Positions 24,474-32,773 of a stretch of DNA of 50,435 nt are shown piece after piece; position 1 is the stretch's first letter; each line of letters begins with the position of its first letter. The notes beneath the pieces were generated by a model. That model searched no databases. It was not told the DNA's origin and worked only from the letters and a program-made list of their open reading frames with translations. The stretch is from Romboutsia lituseburensis DSM 797. Lineage in GTDB: Bacteria; Bacillota; Clostridia; Peptostreptococcales; Peptostreptococcaceae. The position numbers and the translations under genes were made by a program. The stretch spans positions 1-50,435 of the forward strand of contig NZ_FNGW01000014.1 of assembly GCF_900103615.1 (NCBI RefSeq). The letters are read 5' to 3'.

Positions 24474-24721
24474 AATACAAGGCTCCTTTTCTTAGGCTTA
24501 TACTGTTTAGCTAATCTAAGCCAGTACTTACTATTATTAGCTAACTGTAAACCACCTGGTAAGCTTATTGAATCATCTTCCGCTTTCAATAGTAGGCATT
24601 CATAAGTGGTTAAATCTAAATCATTATTATTTTGTTTTAAATAGTAATCTAACTCTTCCTCAGTAAAAAAGGGAGAACTATCCTCCCTTAATCTGATTTT
24701 AAGCTCTTGAATTTCTTCCAT
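24470..24721 (-). CDS. Head-tail connector (gp6/gp15-like), 83 aa
   Basis: The ATG at 24721 has AGGTGATT upstream; an in-frame start 9 nt earlier is within that site. The 83-residue protein is helical: IQELKIRLRED, then FFTEEELDYYLKQNN, then CLLLKAEDD and a basic C terminus. This resembles the small connector proteins that attach below the portal. It is the first gene of the neck block. Confidence 0.72.
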   Translation of the reverse strand: MEEIQELKIRLREDSSPFFTEEELDYYLKQNNNDLDLTTYECLLLKAEDDSISLPGGLQLANNSKYWLRLAKQYKPKKRSLVL

Positions 24722-24740
24722 TTTAATCACCTATAATCCA

Positions 24741-24866
24741 TCATTTTAAAGCTTCTACTAACTCAGCTTTTTTCATAGAAGAATATCCTTCTATATTTTT
24801 TTCTTTGGCTATGGCTTTAAGCTCATCTACTGTAAGATTTGATAATTCAGTATCTTTATTTTCCAT
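24741..24866 (-). CDS. Rho_N/SAP-like small domain, possibly a +1 frameshift tail of the capsid protein
   Basis: From ATG at 24866 the frame gives 41 residues with LTVDELKAIAKEKNIEGYSSMKKAELVEAL, the compact helix-turn-helix-like fold of Rho N-terminal/SAP domains that bind nucleic acid. However, the same frame is open back to 24911, overlapping the capsid stop, and a +1 slip on the capsid codon CCC (followed by A, so CCC to CCA, both Pro) would add it as a 56-residue extension. The ATG has AGGGGAG 15 nt away, too far for a good site. Confidence 0.6.
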   Translation of the reverse strand: MENKDTELSNLTVDELKAIAKEKNIEGYSSMKKAELVEALK

Positions 24867-24906
24867 TTTTTCATCATTATGCTCCCCTAATTCTTCGCTT
24901 AGGGTC

Positions 24907-25965
24907 TTAACTGGGATTATTTACATTAGCTATAACTATTTCATCTGCTCTTTCAAATGAAGGTAGTGCTATCATAGATGCTTTAGTTTTAACATTAACT
25001 GGATCAGTTTCTTTAGTAGTAGTTATAGCTATACCTAAGTTAACTATATTAACCTCTGCATCAGTTGCACCTGACATTAAATCACTTTCCTCTGGAGTAG
25101 TTCCAAACCACGTTTTACCTAATCCACCGTCTGGAAGTAATGTAAATACATCGTCCTTAAAATAATTAGTTACAACACCAGCTTCTGTTTTATATTTTTT
25201 AGAATTTACAACAACTCTTAAATTTAATTTATCTAATAAATAATTTTCTAACATTTGGTTAGTTATAGTTATATTACCTTGAGATAACGCCTTTAACTCT
25301 CCTTGTATATTTTGATTATTTAGTAAATACCCCCAAGTCTTTCTAGTACATATTGCTCTGGTTGGTCTTGATCCAGTTCTATCTTCTGCATCGTCCATCC
25401 ATTTTAATATATCTTCAACTGGGTTTGACGTTGGAGACGTCCAATCTGTAGATACTTTTTGAGTTTCTGATAAGTTATAATCATAGTCCATAGGTTTAGC
25501 TACGCCATCTATTCCTTTAGCCATTATAGCTATTTTTCCTTCTGATAATAACTGCATTCTCATTCTTTCTAACTGAACTAATGCTCCCTCTAATAAAGTA
25601 GTAACATCGTCAAATATATTTCTAGTTATTAAATCTACGTATGGCTGATTAGCTGGATTTCCTAATAACTTATTCAACTCCTGTCTATCGCTCTCTTTAA
25701 CTAGCATAGCTTCCTTAAAGAAAGGCATTTCAGTTTGTACATCAGAGAATCCTATTCTGTCTCTTAATTCTGCCTTAGTGTCAAATCCAGAAGACTTTAA
25801 TGCTACTGGCATACCTTTAGAACCTTTTATCCATTTTAAGTCTAATCCTAACTTTTTATCAAATGGGAATAATGTTTCTCCTAAATAAGGTGCTCTGTCC
25901 TTTTGCATTGCATTGTAATAAACACCTATTTCTTTTGCTTTTACTATATCGTATATTGTTGGCAT
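24907..25965 (-). CDS. Major capsid protein
   Basis: A 352-residue protein with the signature of the phage major capsid protein E family (HK97-fold): an N-terminal segment with YNAMQKDRAPYLGETLFP, a middle with MPFFKEAMLVKESDRQEL, and GSRPTRAICTRKTWGYL. It follows a head decoration protein and scaffold and precedes the connectors. AGGAGG lies before ATG. The capsid stop TAA at 24907 is immediately preceded by CCC AGT, where a frameshift extension may start. Confidence 0.9.
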   Translation of the reverse strand: MPTIYDIVKAKEIGVYYNAMQKDRAPYLGETLFPFDKKLGLDLKWIKGSKGMPVALKSSGFDTKAELRDRIGFSDVQTEMPFFKEAMLVKESDRQELNKLLGNPANQPYVDLITRNIFDDVTTLLEGALVQLERMRMQLLSEGKIAIMAKGIDGVAKPMDYDYNLSETQKVSTDWTSPTSNPVEDILKWMDDAEDRTGSRPTRAICTRKTWGYLLNNQNIQGELKALSQGNITITNQMLENYLLDKLNLRVVVNSKKYKTEAGVVTNYFKDDVFTLLPDGGLGKTWFGTTPEESDLMSGATDAEVNIVNLGIAITTTKETDPVNVKTKASMIALPSFERADEIVIANVNNPS

Positions 25966-25983
25966 ATTGTAAATCCTCCTAAG

Positions 25984-26295
25984 TTATATAAATTTTATCA
26001 TTGGTAAAGCTGTTATTGCTGCTGAATCTGGCTGAACTGGTAATTTAGACTTGTCTATAAATCCATGTATAACTAATGATCCTACTTCATCACCATTTGT
26101 AACATCCACATCATAAAGTACTACACCTTTAGCTGTAGCATTATTTGCAGGTAATATAGTTCCTGCTTTAACTATTTTCTTTCCATCCACTGTAGTTGAG
26201 TTAGCTTGTGTTAACACTATCGCTTCTGATACATAATGATCATACTTTAATATTTCTTTTCTGTTTGAGTATTCAGTAACTCTTATTTTTGCCAT
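25984..26295 (-). CDS. Head decoration protein (lambda gpD-like)
   Basis: A 103-residue beta-rich protein (IVKAGTILPANN, AKGVVLYDVDVTNGDEVGSLV, HGFID) that matches the head decoration/stabilisation proteins encoded just before the capsid gene. Trimers bind the capsid surface after expansion. Its start overlaps the scaffold stop by one base. Confidence 0.85.
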   Translation of the reverse strand: MAKIRVTEYSNRKEILKYDHYVSEAIVLTQANSTTVDGKKIVKAGTILPANNATAKGVVLYDVDVTNGDEVGSLVIHGFIDKSKLPVQPDSAAITALPMIKFI

Positions 26296-26930
26296 TATTT
26301 AGCACCTCCAAAATAATCATAATTATTTGTATTTGATTCTATTGCTTGCTTAGCTAATCTTTCACCTAAGCTTTGTGTTTCTCCACCTCCACTAGGATTA
26401 CGATTGAAGTTTCCTAATCCTCCTGTATTACTTGGTGTAGCATCTTCAAACCATTCTGAATAAGTTTCAGATAAAGTTTTTACTTGCTCATCTAAACCTT
26501 CAACTGTTCCATCTTCTTTAATAGTTAGCTTTTCTCTATCAAATTGACCTTCAAGAAGTGTTTTGTATTTATCATCAACTTTAGATAGCCTAGAATTGAT
26601 TGCATTATCTAAAGTTAACTTTTTAATCTTAGATGCACTATCATTCTTTAAAGTTTCTATAGTTGCTTCGTGATCCTTGATAGTTTGTTGCAAATCTTCA
26701 TTATCTTTATTATTTTTCTTTAAATCTTTTATAGTTGTATTTGCAGTATTTAACTGTTCATCCAAGTCTTCTTTTTCAGTTTTTAATTTGGAGTATTCTT
26801 CATCTGCATTTTCTAATGAAGTTTCATAAATTTTATTTTCCTTCATAGAAGCTTGAATTTTACTTATTTGCTCATCAGTAAAACCTTGAGCTTTTAGTAT
26901 CTCTATTAATTTCACAATATCATCCTCCAT
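26295..26930 (-). CDS. Capsid scaffold protein (GP20-like)
   Basis: A 211-residue protein dominated by a long coiled coil (about 30-125) and a Gly/Asn-rich C-terminal part (NTGGLGNFNRNPSGGG). This is the pattern of minor structural protein GP20/scaffolds. It guides capsid assembly and is later lost. A DUF1643 gene and a terminator have been inserted between it and the minor capsid gene. Confidence 0.85.
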   Translation of the reverse strand: MEDDIVKLIEILKAQGFTDEQISKIQASMKENKIYETSLENADEEYSKLKTEKEDLDEQLNTANTTIKDLKKNNKDNEDLQQTIKDHEATIETLKNDSASKIKKLTLDNAINSRLSKVDDKYKTLLEGQFDREKLTIKEDGTVEGLDEQVKTLSETYSEWFEDATPSNTGGLGNFNRNPSGGGETQSLGERLAKQAIESNTNNYDYFGGAK

Positions 26931-26952
26931 GTTTTATAAGCTTATATTTTGC

Positions 26953-26983
26953 AATAAAAAAAGCCCTAGCATAACTAAGACTT
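26953..26983 (-). terminator. Terminator after the DUF1643 gene
   Basis: AAGTCTTAG, 5-nt loop, CTAGGGCTT, TTTTT on the minus strand; 9 pairs counting G-U. It lies inside the late operon just upstream of the scaffold gene, so head genes downstream need read-through, antitermination or another promoter. Confidence 0.75.
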
Positions 26984-27002
26984 ATTCAAAAAATATTAAA
27001 TT

Positions 27003-27542
27003 TTATAAGATATAATCTATTAATGGCACATCTACTTTACTATCCCATTTCAAAGGATGAATATTTCCCTTGCCTTCATCCATACATTTTATATTTTTAT
27101 GTTTATATAGTTTTAATATATTTTTAACTTCTTGAATTTTTTCTTTTATGTATTTAGGCTGATCTTTATGTTCTTTACCATATCCCCACGCCACTACAAT
27201 TAAATCTGACTCTTCCATAGCTTTATTTAAATAAAAATTAGTTTGACTTTCATATTTTAAACTTCTATTTTTTAACTTTTTAAAATCTTTATCTCTAAAT
27301 GCAAATAAATTTATTATATTAATTTTATTGTATCCTAAATTAACGAAGTAATTGTTTACATTCATTGATGTTCGATCTTCATAAAGATAACTAGCATCAC
27401 TTGGATTACACATTAAAACACTAACTACTTTATCTCCCTTATCCCAATAGCGAGATAATAAATATCTATACTCTTGACCTCCATCACTAGCATAATACTC
27501 TTTTATATGAATTTCTTTTTCCCTACAACTTACATTAATCAT
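27003..27542 (-). CDS. DUF1643 family protein (accessory gene)
   Basis: The best start is ATG at 27542, 7 nt after AGAGG. The 179 residues match DUF1643: YLLSRYW, VLMCNPSDAS, DRTSMNV, INIINLFAFRDKD, LIVVAWGYG and a conserved C-terminal stretch. The biochemical function of the family is unknown; it is common on phages and mobile elements. Here it interrupts the head gene order between the MuF-like gene and the scaffold. It has TATAAT 24 bp before the ATG and a terminator behind, so it looks like a self-contained insertion that could be expressed in the lysogen. Confidence 0.85.
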   Translation of the reverse strand: MINVSCREKEIHIKEYYASDGGQEYRYLLSRYWDKGDKVVSVLMCNPSDASYLYEDRTSMNVNNYFVNLGYNKINIINLFAFRDKDFKKLKNRSLKYESQTNFYLNKAMEESDLIVVAWGYGKEHKDQPKYIKEKIQEVKNILKLYKHKNIKCMDEGKGNIHPLKWDSKVDVPLIDYIL

Positions 27543-27579
27543 TGCCATACCTCTTTTTACTTTTAATTATAGCATATGA

Positions 27580-28515
27580 TTAAATAAAGTCTTCTCCATA
27601 TTCACTAAACCAATTATCTAACTTGCTATTTGATTCTCCATCTCTCCAAGCTCTAAGCTCCATTCCTATTTCATCAAAGCTCATAGGTATTTCTGCAATA
27701 GTTGTACAAAGTCCGTTTGGATGATCTAATGGTACTTCATTTACTTTAAATAGTTGTCCGTCTCTATCACTACATACAGGACATGTTCTTCCATGAATAC
27801 CAGCACTCACCCATCTTATACCTGTAACATAAGGATTCTTTTCACAACTTCTCTTTTGAGCTTGTTGAAAAGCATGGTTAACAGCAGTTCTGGCTAACCT
27901 TTGAGCATTATAATCTACTTTTTCACTAGCATTAGGATATACATTAGACCATTCCCAAGGTTTACTAGCTTTTGGGTTAACGTATATTTCTAAATCTTTA
28001 GCTATTTCATAAACAGTTTTCTTATTTGCAATACCTTCTGTAACTATATAATCAATATCTTTATCAAACTTCTTAGTGTATTGCCATATCCTTTCAGATA
28101 AACCTTTACAGTCTTTGTAAGCAGTTCCATGTAGTATTTCATGCATAGCAGCTTTGGGTATTTTAGAAAACATACTAGAAAAAGTATCTTTCATATTCAA
28201 GCTATACTGCTCATTTATTTGCATAAAAAAATCTAGCTGTACATTGTTAGCTAGGTTCGTTGATTTTTCTGTATTCTTTTTTATAACCTTTTCAACTTTA
28301 GTATGAATGAGCTTAATCTCTTTAGCTAATTCCTTTTGAAGTTCCTCTAAATATCTTTTAGTTAAACTATCTGGATTAACCTTGTTAAGCTTCTTAGATA
28401 AATTCTTATACATATCATTGTATATTTGTTTTATCTGCCGTTCCTGCTTCTTAGCTAGATTAAGTTTCTTGTCTTGAGCTTCTTGACATAGCTTAAGATA
28501 GTCTTTACTAGCCAT
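27580..28515 (-). CDS. MuF-like minor capsid protein (head morphogenesis)
   Basis: A 311-residue protein with a helical N-terminal half and a C-terminal Mu gpF-like domain: NAQRLARTAVNHAFQQAQ, GIRWVSAGIHGRTCPVCSDRDGQ, then PLDHPNGLCTT. The CxxC and a later Cys plus H-P-N-G form the zinc-binding part typical of the family. It binds near the portal and helps head assembly and sometimes DNA entry. It directly follows the portal and small genes. Confidence 0.88.
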   Translation of the reverse strand: MASKDYLKLCQEAQDKKLNLAKKQERQIKQIYNDMYKNLSKKLNKVNPDSLTKRYLEELQKELAKEIKLIHTKVEKVIKKNTEKSTNLANNVQLDFFMQINEQYSLNMKDTFSSMFSKIPKAAMHEILHGTAYKDCKGLSERIWQYTKKFDKDIDYIVTEGIANKKTVYEIAKDLEIYVNPKASKPWEWSNVYPNASEKVDYNAQRLARTAVNHAFQQAQKRSCEKNPYVTGIRWVSAGIHGRTCPVCSDRDGQLFKVNEVPLDHPNGLCTTIAEIPMSFDEIGMELRAWRDGESNSKLDNWFSEYGEDFI

Positions 28516-28787
28516 TATCTAATAATTTCCCAATCCTCTGCAAATATATCTCCTACGCTCGGTACCCACATTGCATGAGTTCCGTCAGCATTTTTTATTT
28601 GTAAATATGGTGAAACTTTGAATAAATCTCCTTCTTTTAAATTCCAGGCTTCGGCAGTTTGTTTATTGCAAGGTATTCCATCTGGATATCCTTTTTGTCT
28701 AACTACAAACATCCCTCTACCATTCCAACCTAATCTAAATGCTTTTTCTCCATCTTTCAATAAAGGCAATACTTTTTCAAAAGTCAT
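28515..28787 (-). CDS. DUF2829 / Tad2-like protein (possible Thoeris inhibitor)
   Basis: A 90-residue protein with the family pattern: MTFEKVLPLLKDGEKAFRLGWNGRGMF, a variable loop, then PYLQIKNADGTHAMWVPSVGDIFAEDWEII. DUF2829 includes Tad2, a phage anti-defence protein that binds cyclic ADP-ribose signals made by the Thoeris system. GGAGG precedes ATG and it overlaps the MuF-like gene by one base, so it is expressed with late head genes, which is late for an inhibitor unless it protects by being made before or across infection. Specific activity is inferred from family. Confidence 0.8.
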   Translation of the reverse strand: MTFEKVLPLLKDGEKAFRLGWNGRGMFVVRQKGYPDGIPCNKQTAEAWNLKEGDLFKVSPYLQIKNADGTHAMWVPSVGDIFAEDWEIIR

Positions 28788-28821
28788 TATTCATCATCCT
28801 CCAAGTAAATTTTAATAAATA

Positions 28822-29007
28822 CTATACATCTAACGCTTGAACCTTACTTACTGTAAGCATCATCTTGCCTATAAGCATAGTTAACTTATCTTGATTTTCT
28901 TTTGTATCTTCTGATTCTTCTAAATCAGCCATTTGTTCATATATACAAGCCATTTCCATAAATAAACTTGAAGCTTCTCTTAGTATCTTTGTATCTTTAC
29001 TCACCAT
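28822..29007 (-). CDS. Small helical protein, 61 aa
   Basis: The ATG at 29007 has GGAGG 6 nt upstream and lies within the end of the portal gene; two earlier ATG codons are in frame but too close to the site. The predicted all-helical protein (ILREASSLFMEMACIYEQMADLEES, MLTVSKVQALD) has no recognised family. It lies between portal and DUF2829 on the late operon; it could be an accessory of either. Confidence 0.6.
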   Translation of the reverse strand: MVSKDTKILREASSLFMEMACIYEQMADLEESEDTKENQDKLTMLIGKMMLTVSKVQALDV

Positions 29008-30448
29008 CATCATCCTCCAAATTAGTTTCGAATTGACTAAAACTATCTTCTAATAATTGTTTCTCTAATTGTATTTGCTTAAGTTCTTCATCAGCAATAT
29101 CAGCATGAACATTATGCCATTTTTCTATATATCTTTTTCTACTCATGACTTGAGTAGTTACTTGTTTCATATCATTGTCTTTTTCTTCATACTCATCACT
29201 TGGCAATGGATATTGATTTTGCACTGTTATTTCCATATCTTCGATATCTACATTAGGTAATTTACCTATTCCATATATCCTAGACATTTCTATAATAGCT
29301 TCTACCATCCATTCAAGCATTGGTATCCATGAAGTCATCTTTTCCTCTATGCATGATGTAAACTGCTGATATATAGCTTTTATAGCTTTAGAACTTGTAA
29401 GAGCCTTCATATCTTCAACACTTAGTTTTGGAACTGATAAACTATCATGCATATCTCTTATAATTCTATTTAATGCATTCTCTATTCTTTGGTCATATCC
29501 AAAATCAGAACCTATAGCATTTACTTCTGCTTTATCGCTCTCGCTTGCCTGCCTATCTTTTTCTAGATTCCAAACAGCTCCAGCTTTATAACTTATCTTC
29601 GGCTTGCCATCCTCTTCCATTATAGAATCATCATCAACATTAATCATGTATATAATCCTATTCATGCCTTTTATTATTGTGTCTATATCTTCACTTGTAA
29701 GTTGATTATAAGCCTTTTGATTCTCTACTAATGGTTTTACATCTGATTTACCTTTTGTATCACCTGTAAGAGAATCATTCATTATTACATAGCACGGTAT
29801 AAAAGTTAATTTAGTATTTTCATTATCTTTTAAAAGCTTTATTATTTTTCCACTACCATCATATATAGCTTCGTGTACATAACAATATCCTTTGTCTATA
29901 TAGTATTTTTGTTTCCAAAACCGCTGACCTTCTCTAGATATGTTATCTTCCAGTTGATAACAAAATATTATTTGCTCTAGCTCTTTTACATTATCTAGTT
30001 TTGGAACAAACACAAACTCCAATGAAGGAATAAAAGCTATTTCTATTTTCTTAGTTTCTTTATTAGCAACTAACTTTAAAGCTATTCTTTTGCCTATTAG
30101 AAAGTCCTTAGTGGCTTTTATAATATCATTGTTAAATAAATTCTTTTTTAATGTCCGTCTTAAATATTTATTAAGATTTTTTTCTGCTTCTTCATTACCT
30201 TCAACATTAATATTAAAATATGGTGGTTTAGAAAACATAAATCTAGCTTCTTCATCTATTAATTTTTTTATATAGTTAGTTTTCTTTTCTGTAGCTACAT
30301 AATCAGTAGTTGTTTTAATCCAATCCAGTTCTTCACCTTCATACTGTTTATAGTAGTTTATTATCTCATTCATTTCCTCTAATCTATCTTTAGGAAATAA
30401 ACCCTGTAGCTCCATGTTTATAATATTATTTACAGCCATTGTATTCAT
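28997..30448 (-). CDS. Portal protein (SPP1 gp6-like)
   Basis: A 483-residue protein of normal size for SPP1-type portals. It contains the early block IINYYKQYEGEELDWI, the block EARFMFSKPPYFNINVEG, the central SYKAGAVWNLEKD, and the SSKAIKAIYQQFTSCIEEKM helix. The dodecameric ring takes DNA from the terminase at the capsid vertex. GGAGGTG precedes ATG at 30448. It directly follows the large terminase. Confidence 0.9.
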   Translation of the reverse strand: MNTMAVNNIINMELQGLFPKDRLEEMNEIINYYKQYEGEELDWIKTTTDYVATEKKTNYIKKLIDEEARFMFSKPPYFNINVEGNEEAEKNLNKYLRRTLKKNLFNNDIIKATKDFLIGKRIALKLVANKETKKIEIAFIPSLEFVFVPKLDNVKELEQIIFCYQLEDNISREGQRFWKQKYYIDKGYCYVHEAIYDGSGKIIKLLKDNENTKLTFIPCYVIMNDSLTGDTKGKSDVKPLVENQKAYNQLTSEDIDTIIKGMNRIIYMINVDDDSIMEEDGKPKISYKAGAVWNLEKDRQASESDKAEVNAIGSDFGYDQRIENALNRIIRDMHDSLSVPKLSVEDMKALTSSKAIKAIYQQFTSCIEEKMTSWIPMLEWMVEAIIEMSRIYGIGKLPNVDIEDMEITVQNQYPLPSDEYEEKDNDMKQVTTQVMSRKRYIEKWHNVHADIADEELKQIQLEKQLLEDSFSQFETNLEDDDGE

Positions 30449-30459
30449 GCTAACACCTC

Positions 30460-31797
30460 CTATCTCTTTAATATTTTTTTACTCTTACCTTTATTTCCTA
30501 TAATAGTCATACAGTAATATCTTATCTGGTCCATACTGTGGTCATGCTCTTTTATAACTTTGTCCTCACCTTTTTTACAAGCTTCATTATCCCAAACATA
30601 AGAACTAAACTCTTTAAAAGTATCTAAGCAACTTTCATCAAATAATATTTTGCATTGAGTTAATAAACTTGCTACAAGTCTTATTCCATCAAGTACACTA
30701 TTTTTAGCAGGCAATACTTTGAATTTATCTTTTATTAATTGAGCTTTAAAAGAAGCTGCTGAAGGATCTAGAACTACATATTTAATTTTATAACCTTTTG
30801 TGAACTCTTTTAGGTCATTAGAAAACTCTACATCTGTCTTTTGTACTCCTGTATCTCTACCACTGTAATAATATTCTTTAATCATTACATGCTTATTATC
30901 TATCGTCTTACCCCACAATCCAAACGATGTAGGGTTTTGGGTACCATAGTCACAAGATACATAATACTCTTTGTATTGATAGTCAGAAGCTTTAACTACA
31001 TGCTTTTCTTTATCAAACATAGAATATATAATACCTTCTGCAACTACCCACAATCCTAATATATACCTTTGATAGAATATACCAGAATACATACTTGCAT
31101 ATCTTTTCTTTATCTTTTCAGCTAATGACAAGTTATCATCCATAGTAAAGTGCAGATATAATATGTTCTTTTCTTCTTGTTTATCTATCCAGCTTTGCTT
31201 GAACCAGTGATAAGGACCATCTGGGTTACAGTTAAACCAAAACTTAGAACCATCAACAGAGCAACGACCTGTAGCCTGATTAACAAACGATTCTGGCATC
31301 AATGCAACTTCATCAAAGAAACAACCAGCTAATGTTATACCTTGTATTAAGTCCTGTGAGCTTTCGTCTTTTCCTCCGAAAATATAAAAATAGTTAGTAA
31401 TATCTCCTTTACTAACTACAATAAGGTTATCTGACCTTTTATCTTCAACTTTATATTTCCTAGACTTAAGCATAAGTTTTAACCAAAATAAAACATTACG
31501 TCTAAATGATCCTATAGTCTTACCACACATACCAAAGCTTTGACCATTAAAATTACTCATGGCCCAAAATACATATGATAATGACATTGATATGGTTTTA
31601 CCACTTCTTATAGCTCCATCTGCTATAATTCCATCTTTATCAGATGCAGGACTATTAGGCAACCACCATGTTAATACTTTTTTCTGCTTCTTAGAAAATG
31701 GACTAAATTTTATAGTAGCTTTCTTTACTGTGCTACCTCTACATGACTTCATTTTAGATACTTTTTCTTTAAGTTTATTTATCCTATCCTTAATCAT
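30460..31797 (-). CDS. terL: Terminase large subunit
   Basis: The start taken is ATG at 31797, 9 nt from AGGTG; earlier in-frame starts lie inside that site. In about 445 residues the ATPase half has Walker A (GAIRSGKT) and Walker B (CFFDEVAL), and the nuclease half has VSCDYGTQNP with the first metal-binding Asp and later VVLDPSAAS. It cuts and pumps DNA into the prohead. It overlaps the small subunit gene by 8 bp. Confidence 0.92.
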   Translation of the reverse strand: MIKDRINKLKEKVSKMKSCRGSTVKKATIKFSPFSKKQKKVLTWWLPNSPASDKDGIIADGAIRSGKTISMSLSYVFWAMSNFNGQSFGMCGKTIGSFRRNVLFWLKLMLKSRKYKVEDKRSDNLIVVSKGDITNYFYIFGGKDESSQDLIQGITLAGCFFDEVALMPESFVNQATGRCSVDGSKFWFNCNPDGPYHWFKQSWIDKQEEKNILYLHFTMDDNLSLAEKIKKRYASMYSGIFYQRYILGLWVVAEGIIYSMFDKEKHVVKASDYQYKEYYVSCDYGTQNPTSFGLWGKTIDNKHVMIKEYYYSGRDTGVQKTDVEFSNDLKEFTKGYKIKYVVLDPSAASFKAQLIKDKFKVLPAKNSVLDGIRLVASLLTQCKILFDESCLDTFKEFSSYVWDNEACKKGEDKVIKEHDHSMDQIRYYCMTIIGNKGKSKKILKR

Positions 31798-32698
31798 CCC
31801 AAGCATCACCTACTTGAGTTTCTAAAGCTTCCATAAATCCATCATCTTCAACTTCTTCATCTTGTCCACCTTGCTTCATTATATCAAGTTCAAGCTTCAT
31901 AACATCAAGTTCAAGTTTAGTCTTCTCATTTTCTAATTTTAATCTTGTATAAGTTGGCAATAAATCAACTCTATCTGATAACCACTGCAATGCTTTCATT
32001 TTATCTTGAAGCTTAATACTTGCTCCATCTTTACCTTGTTTAACTTCGCTTATAATGGTTCCGTCTACTTCTGTTGATTCTTTAAATTTAACTACATTTA
32101 TAATCTTAGTTACTGTTTCACCTTCTACTTCAAGTGGTCCAAAAGGCCCCATAACCGGAACTTCTTCTTGACCAAAAGTTATGTAGTCTGTTATATCTGC
32201 AAAAGCTATGTCAATGTATCTTTGGAATATATCATCCTCTGATAACATAACTCTATTAAGTTTCTCTTGCTTTAACTTGTCTATCTCTTGCTTTACTACC
32301 ACATTTGACAACATCTTATATCCATGTGAGTTAGCAGTTATATAATCACATCCATATGCTTTTTGATAAGCCTTTGTAGCATTAAAACATTTAATATAAT
32401 AAATACAAAAAAGCCTTTGTTTATCAGTAAGCTCGGTATTTTCTAACACCTCTTTTACTTCACGTTCAATAGACTTTTTGATCTCTACTTTTTTATTATT
32501 TTTATTAGTAACGTTACTTTTAGTTATTGGTAACGCTCCTTTTAATTCATCATCCCATTTATCCTGTGATTTCCACTTTCTAACTTGAGAATCATTTATA
32601 TTTAAGTCTTTAGCTATATCTATTAATTTAATATCCCCATTAAATTTTAAGTATATTTCCTTTGCCTTATCTCTGCTAGGACTTCTCGCTCTAGCCAT
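31790..32698 (-). CDS. terS: Terminase small subunit
   Basis: A 302-residue protein. The N-terminal part contains a helix-turn-helix (IKLIDIAKDLNINDSQVRKWK) for DNA binding, and the middle has the Terminase_2 pattern LTDKQRLFCIYYIKCFNATKAYQKAYG and SHGYKML. The C terminus is acidic. It recognises the packaging start site and regulates the large subunit. GAGGTGG precedes the ATG. A terminator lies about 30 bp upstream, so a separate promoter or antitermination must supply it. Confidence 0.9.
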   Translation of the reverse strand: MARARSPSRDKAKEIYLKFNGDIKLIDIAKDLNINDSQVRKWKSQDKWDDELKGALPITKSNVTNKNNKKVEIKKSIEREVKEVLENTELTDKQRLFCIYYIKCFNATKAYQKAYGCDYITANSHGYKMLSNVVVKQEIDKLKQEKLNRVMLSEDDIFQRYIDIAFADITDYITFGQEEVPVMGPFGPLEVEGETVTKIINVVKFKESTEVDGTIISEVKQGKDGASIKLQDKMKALQWLSDRVDLLPTYTRLKLENEKTKLELDVMKLELDIMKQGGQDEEVEDDGFMEALETQVGDAWDD

Positions 32699-32742
32699 AT
32701 CACCACCTCACTTATTTGTTTTGAAAAGTAAAAAAGAATCCA
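32697..32742. repeat. Direct repeat copy 1, at the terS start
   Basis: The segment with ATATCACCACCTCA, then TTTGT, then AAAAGTAAAAAAGAA resembles 33566-33608 on the other side of the 229-aa membrane gene. Both copies carry a terS-like ribosome binding site and the beginning of a terminator. The pair suggests that the gene entered by duplication of, or recombination at, this junction. Confidence 0.6.
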
Positions 32743-32764
32743 CTTAAGAATTCTTTTTTACTTT
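32725..32764 (-). terminator. Terminator upstream of terS
   Basis: Perfect 15-bp arms (32725-32739 and 32750-32764) contain runs of A and T, so the stem itself supplies the T tract. It ends the transcript of the 229-aa membrane gene. Confidence 0.7.
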
Positions 32765-32773
32765 CTAATTTCA

